Source: CAZKCI01 sp964551475 (GTDB lineage Bacteria > Auribacterota > Erginobacteria > Erginobacterales > CAZKCI01). Taken from it: a DNA stretch of 7,285 bases. Shown one piece after another: positions 1-6,367 of this stretch. The notes beneath the pieces are model-generated. The model saw only the letters and a list, made by a program, of their open reading frames with translations, was not told where the DNA came from and did not search any database. The stretch is taken from assembly GCA_964551475.1 (NCBI GenBank), contig CAZKCI010000080.1, positions 1-7,285 on the forward strand, written 5' to 3'. Positions within the stretch are counted from its first letter, which is position 1, and every line of letters starts with the position of its first letter. Both the position numbers and the translations under genes were made by a program.

Positions 1-1
1 A

Positions 2-2239
2 GACCGCATCTGGCCGGAGATCTTCCTGGACGGCCGCGATCGGCCGGTCGTCTCCTGGCGGGTCAACGGAGAATCCGTCTCCTATCGGGAGGATACGGGC
101 GGGCGGGGGTGGGAGACGGTCCGTTTCCATCCCGCTCTCGATGGGCCCCCCTCCCTCCCGGCCGCTTTCTCCTCCGAAGCCTGGATGGCGCGGCGGGGCG
201 GCAACAACCGGAACGCCTCCTGGCGTTGTTTCCCCCCTTCCCGCGCACGGGCGGCGCCGGCGCCGGACGCCCGCCGCGAGACATCCTCCTACCGCTACAT
301 CGGCTATGGCGACAGCATCACCTACGGGCACGATACCTATTCCAGACCGTATCCATGGTACGGGACGCTCCTCCCCGATCTCCTCGCCTCCACTCATCCG
401 GGCAACTCGTATTATCTGTACAACGAAGGCTACCCGGGGGCGACCACCTATAACATGTTGTATGGCGGAGGAGATTGGGATTGTCCGGGGATCTACGGCG
501 TGATCAGCAGCCACAGCGACGCCAGCCATGTCCTGATCATGGGGGGAACCAACGATATCGCGCACATCGGCAACCCCGCCCTGACCAAATCGTACTTGGG
601 CGCTATCATCGACCGGACGCGGGCCAGAGGCAAGGAGCCGATCGTCGCCACCATCATCCCCCGCATGGATGAGGGCGGGTATCTGGAAGATTCCTACACC
701 ATGTCCGTTTTCTATATCGATCCCCTCGCGGACGAGAAGGGCTGCCGCCTGGCCGATCCCTACCGCGAATTCATGCAGTACTACGACACCGATTATTTCT
801 GGAACAACCTCTACGGCTATCCCTCCGCCTGGGACGGCATCCACCCCGCCTGGTGGGAAGGGGACTATCACATCGCCCTGGCCTTTCAAAAGCCTTTCGC
901 CACGCCGACCCCCGCTCCCTCGGCGACACCGACGCCCCAGCCTCCGGCGCAGATCTTCGTTGTCTCCCCCAACGGAGGAGAGCGGATGGTGCGGGGGGCC
1001 TCCTATCCGATCGCCTGGACGCCCTCCGGCTTCCCGGGCAACATCCGCCTCCACCTCAACAAGGGGGGGGGTCTCGACCATACGATCACCTCCGACACAC
1101 CCAACGACGGATACTATGACTGGCTGATCTCCGGGGCTCAGACCGTCGGCTCGGACTATGTGGTCATCGTCCAGTCGGCCGCCTTCCCCTACCTCGCCGA
1201 TTCCAGCGACTCGAATTTCTCCATCGGGGATCCCACCACTCCCACGCCCTTGTCCCCTACCCCGTCGCCCAGCCCTTCCCCGACGCCGCTGCTCGCATAT
1301 ATCGACTCCGGCGACTATGACGGCGACGGCTCTTGCGATCTCGGCCTCTTCCGCGCCCCCGCCGGATTCTGGGCGATCCGGGATATCACCCGCGTCTACC
1401 GGGGAACCGCCGGCGACGTCGCCGCCTGCGGCGACTACGACAACGACGGCAGAACCGAGGTCGCCCTCTTCCGCCCCTCCCGGGGGATGTGGTCGATCCA
1501 CGGCCTGACCACGGTCTACTACGGCGCCTCCGCCGACATCCCCGTCCCGGGCGACTGGGACGGCGACGGGTTTTGCGACGTCGGCGTCTTCAAGCCTTCG
1601 AGCGGCCTCTGGGCGATCAAGGACATCACCCGGGTCTACTTCGGCCAGTCCGGGGACATCCCGGTCGCCTATTACAAGCTGGGAACGCGGGAGAAAAATT
1701 TCGCCGTCTGGCGGCCCGGGAGCGGCCTCTGGTCGGCTCGGTCCATCAGCTCAACCTACCTGGGGGTCCGAGGGGACTTCCCCGTCCCGGCCGACTACAG
1801 CGGGGACGGTTTCGAGGAGGAAGCCCTCTTCCGCCGTTCCAGCTATCTCTGGACGGTGGCCGGTCTGACCCGGGTCGGTTTCGGCGCCAGCGGAGATTAC
1901 CCCGCCCCGGCCGATTTCGACGGCGATGGGAGCGCGGAGATGGGGATCTTCCGGCCGGCGAGCGGGTTCTGGTCGCTGCGGGGCCTGACCGCACTGACCT
2001 TCGGGCAGGCGGGCGACCTCCCGGTCTGCGGACGCCTCCCCTGGCCGGTCGCTCCCACCCCGACTCCGGCGCCGAGCGCCTCGCCGACGACGCCGACTCC
2101 GCTTCCCCCGACACCGACGCCGATCCCGCCCACGCCGATCCCGACTCTGACCCCGCCTCCGGCGACTCCCCCGCCTACGCCGCCGGCGCCCACTCCGCCT
2201 CCGCCGACCCCGATTCCGACGCTGACGCCCGCGCTATAA
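2..2239 (+). CDS. SGNH/GDSL-family hydrolase with Pro/Thr linkers and six DxDGDG repeats (5' end outside window)
   Basis: Modular, probably secreted hydrolase; substrate unknown (SGNH enzymes are esterases, lipases or carbohydrate deacetylases). The frame is open from base 2 with no in-frame ATG or GTG before the ATG at 185. That ATG has no Shine-Dalgarno, so the true start is probably upstream. Counting from base 2, residues 1-60 look like a sialidase/BNR-type beta repeat (DRPVVSW, SVSYRE). The SGNH domain spans about 97-300: block I GDSIT with Ser105 (nt 314-316), block II Gly146, block III GGTND with Asn184 (551-553), block V DGIH with Asp278 and His281 (833-844). All four catalytic blocks are present. 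Then follow a Pro/Thr linker, a beta domain starting VSPNGGE that resembles Kre9/KNH-type Ser/Thr-rich domains, a second Pro/Thr linker, six 40-residue repeats and a Pro/Thr tail. Residues about 62-95 are low-complexity and Arg/Pro-rich, so a frameshift or assembly flaw there cannot be excluded. The SGNH call is firm; the fusion to the N-terminal piece is less so. Confidence 0.85.
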   Translation, partial: DRIWPEIFLDGRDRPVVSWRVNGESVSYREDTGGRGWETVRFHPALDGPPSLPAAFSSEAWMARRGGNNRNASWRCFPPSRARAAPAPDARRETSSYRYIGYGDSITYGHDTYSRPYPWYGTLLPDLLASTHPGNSYYLYNEGYPGATTYNMLYGGGDWDCPGIYGVISSHSDASHVLIMGGTNDIAHIGNPALTKSYLGAIIDRTRARGKEPIVATIIPRMDEGGYLEDSYTMSVFYIDPLADEKGCRLADPYREFMQYYDTDYFWNNLYGYPSAWDGIHPAWWEGDYHIALAFQKPFATPTPAPSATPTPQPPAQIFVVSPNGGERMVRGASYPIAWTPSGFPGNIRLHLNKGGGLDHTITSDTPNDGYYDWLISGAQTVGSDYVVIVQSAAFPYLADSSDSNFSIGDPTTPTPLSPTPSPSPSPTPLLAYIDSGDYDGDGSCDLGLFRAPAGFWAIRDITRVYRGTAGDVAACGDYDNDGRTEVALFRPSRGMWSIHGLTTVYYGASADIPVPGDWDGDGFCDVGVFKPSSGLWAIKDITRVYFGQSGDIPVAYYKLGTREKNFAVWRPGSGLWSARSISSTYLGVRGDFPVPADYSGDGFEEEALFRRSSYLWTVAGLTRVGFGASGDYPAPADFDGDGSAEMGIFRPASGFWSLRGLTALTFGQAGDLPVCGRLPWPVAPTPTPAPSASPTTPTPLPPTPTPIPPTPIPTLTPPPATPPPTPPAPTPPPPTPIPTLTPAL
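1063..1071 (+). repeat. Nine-G homopolymer inside the SGNH gene
   Basis: Nine consecutive G encode Lys-Gly-Gly-Gly in the beta domain that follows the hydrolase. It is the longest homopolymer I see in the window. Loss of one G would move reading to a frame ending at a stop at 1125-1127; gain of one G would end at 1117-1119. Either change would truncate the product shortly after the SGNH domain. It may be a slipped-strand switch or only a mutation- or error-prone site. Confidence 0.7.
1313..2032 (+). repeat. Six tandem 40-residue DxDGDG / FRPxxGxW repeats (FG-GAP/VCBS-like)
   Basis: Six consecutive units of exactly 40 codons (120 bp each, 720 bp in all) starting at 1313, 1433, 1553, 1673, 1793 and 1913. 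The consensus is an acidic calcium-type loop DYDGDG, then a hydrophobic strand and FRPxSGxW, then an I/L-T-x-VYFG strand, then GDxPVPG. Units 1, 2, 3 and 6 keep the full acidic loop and unit 5 has DYSGDG. Unit 4 has lost the loop entirely (YKLGTR) but keeps the WRPGSGLW core. Such repeats are usually extracellular, calcium-binding beta-propeller or stalk modules. This is a protein-level repeat whose DNA copies have diverged. Confidence 0.9.
2045..2236 (+). repeat. Pro/Thr-rich low-complexity C-terminal tail of the SGNH protein
   Basis: About 64 residues made almost only of Pro, Thr, Ala, Ser, Leu and Ile, in PTP and PTPIP units, end directly at the TAA of 2237-2239. The phrase PTPIPTLTP occurs twice. 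Similar but shorter Pro/Thr linkers in the same protein (near 895-950 and 1235-1290) each join two folded domains, whereas nothing follows this one. It may be a wall-spanning or glycosylated tail, or a linker that has lost its last domain. Confidence 0.85.
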
Positions 2240-2272
2240 TCACCTGCGCTGCCGACCAAGCCCCGCGCGGGC

Positions 2273-2295
2273 GCCGCGGCGTTGGTTGCCGCGGC
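2273..2295 (+). terminator. GC-rich hairpin between the SGNH and CotH genes, no U-tract
   Basis: Two copies of the self-complementary octamer GCCGCGGC (2273-2280 and 2288-2295) are separated by the 7-base loop GTTGGTT, giving a perfect 8-bp GC-only stem. It lies 34 bases after the SGNH stop and 35 bases before the preferred CotH-gene start. No T-run follows (TCAACATG), so it is not a classical intrinsic terminator. It could slow or end transcription, protect an mRNA end, or affect translation of the next gene. The structure is certain on paper; its role is not. Confidence 0.4.
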
Positions 2296-2330
2296 TCAAC
2301 ATGCCCGTGCGGTCATTCCGAGCGATCCGT

Positions 2331-5300
2331 ATGAGACGGAAGTCACTCCTCGCGCAGAAAATATTTTTGCTGCCGGCCAGCGTCGCGGTCTTAGGCGCGT
2401 TGCTGGCGGCGGCGGCCGCCGTGCAAAAGGTTGAATTCGCGGACCCGGGCCTGGAGGCGGCGGTCCGCGAAAAGCTCGGGAATCCCCGGAGACCTCTCGC
2501 CCGGACCGAGCTCCTGCGGATCAGCCGGTTGGACGCCTCAAAAAAACATATCGTTCGCCTGGATGGCATCGAACACTTGCGCCAGCTGGTGGTCCTCAAT
2601 CTGTCGGATAACCGGATTGAAGACGCGACGCCTCTCCAGACTCTGCGCAAGTTGCGGGAGCTGGACCTGCGCAAAAACGGCATCCGCTCATTGGCAGCCA
2701 TCCGCTTTGACGCCCTGGCCGGCCTCCCGCTGAGAAGTCTCTACCTGGGTCATAACCAGATCACGGATCAACGGGGCGGACCGGACGGGCATCCCGCTCT
2801 CGCCCCCCTCCGTCGGCTCGACTCCTTGGAAGACCTGGAATTGGCCGGCAACCGGATCGCGGATGTCACTCCTTTGCGCGCGCTCAATAACCTGCGCACA
2901 CTCGATCTCCGCGGGAACCGGGTGACCGATATCTCCCCTCTGGCCGGCCTCACGGCCCTGACGCTGCTCGACCTGCGGGACAACGACATCGCCGATCTCG
3001 CGCCGCTCTCCGGCTTGACGGAACTGGCTTACCTGAACATCCATTCCAACGCGCAGGTCCGGTCCGTCCAACCCCTGGCGGGCCTCACCGGGCTGCGGAC
3101 TCTGATCATGAGGAATGTCCCGGCGGGAGACGATATCCGCGCATTAAAAGGCCTGGTTAAGCTTAACCGCCTGAACCTCCGCGACTGCGGGATCTCGGAT
3201 ATCAGGCCTCTGGGCGCCCTGATCAATCTGCGAGCGCTCGATCTGAGGGGAAATCAGGTAACCGATATTTCTCCCCTGGCCAATCTCACGGCCCTGACGG
3301 AACTCGACGTGCGTGACAATGACATCGCCGATCTCACGCCGCTCTCCGGCTTGACGGAACTGGCTGACCTGAACATCCATTCCAACGCGCATATCCGGTC
3401 CGTCCGACCCCTGGCGGGCCTCACCGGGCTGCAAACCCTGATCATGCGGAATGTCCCGGTGGGAGACGACATCCGCGCCTTGGGAAGAATGCTCCGCCTG
3501 AAACGCTTGAATATCCGCAACTGCGGCATAACCGACACCTCGGTTCTCGGGGAGTTGATGGCTGAGGGCGCACTGCAGGACAATCGGAAAAGGAGGACTA
3601 AGGCGGAGGTCAACATCCTGGACAACCCGCTGCCCGGAGGAGACCAGGATCCCTATCTGCCGATCAGACGATATTGGAAAAATATCATCTCGCGGTCACC
3701 CCTTGCTCTCCCTGACGCCCCCAGCCGCGTTGCTCCGCCTTCTTTTTCCCGCCGCGGAGGTTTTTACGATGAACCGTTTGAATTAGAACTTACGTCCCAC
3801 GAACCCAACGCCGCAATCTATTACACGCTGGATGGGTCTACGCCGACGGAGAAATCGACGAGGTACGCAGGCTCGGTGCCGATAAAATATCTGGTGGATC
3901 CGCGACGCGATGTTTTTACGGGCACCGCCGTCAGGGCCAAAGTGGTCGCAAAAAACGGGGGATCAAGCAAAGTCGTCACTCGCACCTATTTTGTCGATCC
4001 CGCAAAAACCAACCGTCATACGCTGCCGGTCATCTCCCTGGTCACGGATCATGCCTACTTATTCGATAAGACCATCGGCATCTACCATCCGGCCAACTAC
4101 GTTAAACGTGGCCGCTCCTGGGAACGACCGGTTTCAATCGAATTCTATGAACCGGACGGCACGCTCGGGTTTGCCATCAACGGCGGGGTCAGAATCCATG
4201 GCGGAACTAGCCGTCAATACGCCCAGAAGTCTTTAAAGTTGTACACCCGGCCGGAATATGACTCGCCGGACATCTTCAAATACCGTCTCTTCCCCGGCCT
4301 GACCAAAACGGGAAGCGATGAGCCGCTGGACGAATTTAAAGCCCTGATCCTGCGCAACTCCGGCAACGATTGGCTCTACACCATGATCCGGGACGTCCTG
4401 ATGCAGGGGCTGGTGGAGAAAAGCCGCGCCATGGAAACGCAGGCTTCCCGCCCGGCGATAGTGTTTATCAATGGGACGTACTGGGGCCTGTATAATCTGA
4501 CGGAACGCTATGACGAATATTACATCGCGATGAACTATAACGTTTCACCCGACCGAGTGGCCATCTTGGAAAATAACGCGCTCGTGAAAAGAGGGGGACC
4601 CGAGGACAGGAATGATTACTTGAAACTGCGGGATTACGTCAAGACCCATGACATGTCGGATCCCGCGCATTACCGCCATGCCGCCGAATCTATGGACATG
4701 CCAAGCTATATCGAATATTACGCGGCTAACATCTATTTCCACAATAGCGACTGGCCGCACAACAATATTGCTTTCTGGCGCATCCGGCCCGAGGGCGCGG
4801 GATCGGATGCCCCTCCCGGGCAGGACGGCCGCTGGCGGTGGATGCTTTACGGCACCGATTACGGGTTCGCCTGCAAAAGCCCGGCGGCCAGGAAAACCAA
4901 CACCCACTATATAAATATATTCCAAAACAAATACGGCACTTTAAAGGGCCGGTCAGCCAACACGCTGGAATGGGCGGTCCTGCCCCGGGATGGCAGATTC
5001 CTGGAAGAATGGCCCAATGTCCTCTTCCGGAAGCTCTTGGACAATGAAGAGTTCCGGATCGGTTTTATAAACCACCTGGCCGACCAGCTGAACAGTTCTT
5101 TTCATCCGGAGCGCGTCCGGCAACGGATCGACGAGATGCAGGAGACTCTGGAACCGGAGATGGAGGCGCATATCCGCCGCTGGAAAGTGATCGGAAGCAT
5201 GGAAAACTGGCGAAAACATGTCGAGGTCCTGCGCTGGTTCGCCGAGGAGAGGCCGGAGTACGTCCGGCAACATATTATCGATCACTTCAAACTAAGCGGC

Positions 5301-5564
5301 TGTGCCAACGTAAGCCTCCGGGCGGACACCCAAAAAGGCCATGTCCGGATCAACGGCCTGAAAATTTCACCGGAGACGCCGGGAATCCAGAACCCCGATT
5401 CCTGGACCGGCATTTATTTCCAGGATATCCCGGTCAAGATCGCGGCGATACCGGAACCCGGATACCGCTTTGCCGGCTGGGAAGGCATCGATCGCAGCGA
5501 GGCTGAGATCACTCTGGTCCTGAAAGACGACGTCACCCTGACCGCGCGGTTCGAGAGAGAATGA
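2331..5564 (+). CDS. Secreted LRR - CotH kinase family protein
   Basis: About 1077 residues. CotH proteins are atypical kinases, known from spore-coat protein phosphorylation and widespread outside spore formers. The ATG at 2331 is chosen because it opens a textbook signal peptide: MRRKS, then a hydrophobic stretch to an Ala-rich cleavage region near residues 28-30. Earlier in-frame starts (TTG 2286, ATG 2301) only add a tail before it; none of the three has a clear Shine-Dalgarno. Domains: internalin-like cap 33-85; about 14 leucine-rich repeats 85-411 including a duplicated block; chitobiase/hexosaminidase C-terminal-like domain about 477-557 (YTLDGSTP at 498-505); CotH domain about 563-985; InlB-type repeat about 988-1077 (GYRFAGWEG). 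CotH landmarks seen: Lys633 in QKSLKLY, RNSGNDW 675-681, NGTYWGLYNLTE, NSDWPHNN with Asp807, and TDYGF with Asp843. The two Asp match the metal/catalytic pair of CotH kinases, so activity is plausible. This gene is visibly less GC-rich than its upstream neighbour. Substrate and LRR partner are unknown. Confidence 0.9.
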   Translation: MRRKSLLAQKIFLLPASVAVLGALLAAAAAVQKVEFADPGLEAAVREKLGNPRRPLARTELLRISRLDASKKHIVRLDGIEHLRQLVVLNLSDNRIEDATPLQTLRKLRELDLRKNGIRSLAAIRFDALAGLPLRSLYLGHNQITDQRGGPDGHPALAPLRRLDSLEDLELAGNRIADVTPLRALNNLRTLDLRGNRVTDISPLAGLTALTLLDLRDNDIADLAPLSGLTELAYLNIHSNAQVRSVQPLAGLTGLRTLIMRNVPAGDDIRALKGLVKLNRLNLRDCGISDIRPLGALINLRALDLRGNQVTDISPLANLTALTELDVRDNDIADLTPLSGLTELADLNIHSNAHIRSVRPLAGLTGLQTLIMRNVPVGDDIRALGRMLRLKRLNIRNCGITDTSVLGELMAEGALQDNRKRRTKAEVNILDNPLPGGDQDPYLPIRRYWKNIISRSPLALPDAPSRVAPPSFSRRGGFYDEPFELELTSHEPNAAIYYTLDGSTPTEKSTRYAGSVPIKYLVDPRRDVFTGTAVRAKVVAKNGGSSKVVTRTYFVDPAKTNRHTLPVISLVTDHAYLFDKTIGIYHPANYVKRGRSWERPVSIEFYEPDGTLGFAINGGVRIHGGTSRQYAQKSLKLYTRPEYDSPDIFKYRLFPGLTKTGSDEPLDEFKALILRNSGNDWLYTMIRDVLMQGLVEKSRAMETQASRPAIVFINGTYWGLYNLTERYDEYYIAMNYNVSPDRVAILENNALVKRGGPEDRNDYLKLRDYVKTHDMSDPAHYRHAAESMDMPSYIEYYAANIYFHNSDWPHNNIAFWRIRPEGAGSDAPPGQDGRWRWMLYGTDYGFACKSPAARKTNTHYINIFQNKYGTLKGRSANTLEWAVLPRDGRFLEEWPNVLFRKLLDNEEFRIGFINHLADQLNSSFHPERVRQRIDEMQETLEPEMEAHIRRWKVIGSMENWRKHVEVLRWFAEERPEYVRQHIIDHFKLSGCANVSLRADTQKGHVRINGLKISPETPGIQNPDSWTGIYFQDIPVKIAAIPEPGYRFAGWEGIDRSEAEITLVLKDDVTLTARFERE
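2892..3563 (+). repeat. Tandem duplication of a 336-bp, five-LRR block in the CotH-family gene
   Basis: Copy 1 is about 2892-3227 and copy 2 about 3228-3563, so the period is 336 bp (112 residues). Each copy holds five leucine-rich repeats of 22, 22, 23, 23 and 22 residues: two regular internalin-type repeats (N-x-I/V-x-D-I-x-PL), an IHSNA repeat, an IMRNVP repeat, and a C-G-I repeat. By eye the protein copies are about four-fifths identical. The DNA core 2985-3142 against 3321-3478 differs at only about a dozen of 158 bases, pointing to recent duplication or gene conversion. Confidence 0.9.
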
Positions 5565-5680
5565 CACCGCGGTTCCCCGGCCGTTCGGGGCCATTCGGGG
5601 CTTGATATTTCACCGCCGTTAAGGCATTTTTCACGCCCGGGAGTCAAACCTGCTTGCAGGGAGACAAGGAGAAGGCTGCC
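5565..5680 (+). other. Intergenic gap between the CotH and DUF4956 genes
   Basis: This gap contains a short hairpin, CCCCG (5575-5579), a 6-base loop, then CGGGG (5586-5590). A second CGGGG at 5596-5600 could compete for the same left arm. No T-run follows directly. TTGATA at 5602-5607 resembles a -35 box, but the matching -10 position (CATTTT, 5625-5630) is poor. A promoter here is possible but unproven, so it is undecided whether the downstream pair is co-transcribed with the CotH gene. Confidence 0.35.
5666..5671 (+). promoter_or_regulatory. Ribosome binding site of the DUF4956 gene
   Basis: AAGGAG sits 9 bases before the ATG at 5681. It decides the start against the in-frame TTG at 5654, which would place this motif inside the coding region. 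It is the clearest Shine-Dalgarno in the window. Confidence 0.75.
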
Positions 5681-6367
5681 ATGGATATCGCGAAACTGGC
5701 AAAGGATCATCTGTTCATGACCGGCGGGGACCTCTTCACCATCCTTTTTTCACTGGGCCTGGCGGTGGTCATCGCCGTGATCATCTCGCAGATATACAAG
5801 CATACTCACCGCGGCATGAATTTTGAGCTGACCTTTATGACCACCCTGGTCTTGCTGGCGCCGATTGTGGCGGTGGTCATGCTTTTCATCCGGGGGGATC
5901 TGGTTCTCTCCCTGGGCTTGATCGGTTCGCTCTCGATCATCCGGTTCCGGACGCCCATCAAAGATACCCGGGACATGGTCTTTCTTTTCTGGACCATCGC
6001 CGTCGGCCTGGGCTGCGGCACCTACAACTGGATCGTCGTGATCATCTCCACCATTTTTATCGCGCTGATCATGTTCGGAATGCATTTCCTAAAGTATGGC
6101 CGTTCGCGCAGCACCGATTTTGTGCTGGTGATCTCGGGCCAGGCGCCCTACGAAGAAACCGATCTGGAGGGAGTGATCAAACGCCATGCCGCCGACGCGC
6201 GCGTGCGCTCCCACGAGGTCGAGGAAGGCGCCTGGGAAGTGATCTTTGAGCTGCGTTTCCCCCGCTTATCGGAACCGGTGACCAAAAAATTGATCCAGGA
6301 GCTCAAGGCGCTCAAAGGGGTGCGCAAGGTGTCCCTGCTGGCGCCGCAACTGGCCCTTCCGGTATAG
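5681..6367 (+). CDS. DUF4956 domain membrane protein
   Basis: A 228-residue inner-membrane protein. Predicted membrane segments: about 18-38, 48-70, 97-113 (weaker, after a re-entrant-looking Gly/Ser stretch) and 115-137. Between segments 2 and 3 lies the family signature, GLIGSLSIIRFRTPIKD (79-95), rich in Gly, Arg and Lys and directly followed by a helix, as in DUF4956 proteins. Residues about 145-228 form a soluble domain with alternating strands and helices (beta-alpha-beta-beta-alpha-beta by eye), recalling small ferredoxin/ACT-like domains at the ends of membrane proteins such as MgtC. That resemblance is inference. The start has a good ribosome binding site, and the stop touches the ATG of the VTC gene, so the two are almost surely translated together. 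No biochemical function is established for the family. Its pairing with a VTC enzyme, which lacks membrane segments of its own here, suggests it anchors the enzyme or handles its product. Confidence 0.88.
   Translation: MDIAKLAKDHLFMTGGDLFTILFSLGLAVVIAVIISQIYKHTHRGMNFELTFMTTLVLLAPIVAVVMLFIRGDLVLSLGLIGSLSIIRFRTPIKDTRDMVFLFWTIAVGLGCGTYNWIVVIISTIFIALIMFGMHFLKYGRSRSTDFVLVISGQAPYEETDLEGVIKRHAADARVRSHEVEEGAWEVIFELRFPRLSEPVTKKLIQELKALKGVRKVSLLAPQLALPV

Noticed and set aside
1313..2032. Regular 120-bp spacing considered as a CRISPR-like or DNA repeat array
   Set aside because: The periodicity is in the protein. The DNA copies differ widely and there are no identical short repeats with unique spacers.
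1897..2259. Minus-strand Gly/Val-rich open frame
   Set aside because: It is the complement of the Pro/Thr codons of the tail; the apparent glycine repeat is only a mirror of CCG/ACG codons.
2286..2330. TTG 2286 and ATG 2301 as starts of the CotH gene
   Set aside because: They add residues ahead of a complete signal peptide, lack a Shine-Dalgarno, and overlap or adjoin the GC hairpin.
1333..2334. Long plus-strand open frame overlapping the SGNH gene
   Set aside because: It encodes an Arg/Pro/Gly-rich chain with no recognisable domain, an artefact of the GC-rich repeats read in another frame.
3144..3434. Minus-strand open frames across the LRR region, also 2688-3071 and 3254-3625
   Set aside because: They are similar to one another only because the plus-strand LRR block is duplicated; the plus-strand reading fits LRR periodicity exactly.
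5575..5590. Hairpin after the CotH gene as an intrinsic terminator
   Set aside because: The stem has only 5 bp and no T-run follows; it is noted within the intergenic entry only.
5602..5630. Promoter before the DUF4956 gene (TTGATA, then CATTTT after 17 bases)
   Set aside because: The -35 box is good, but the -10 box matches only three of six positions; too weak to call.
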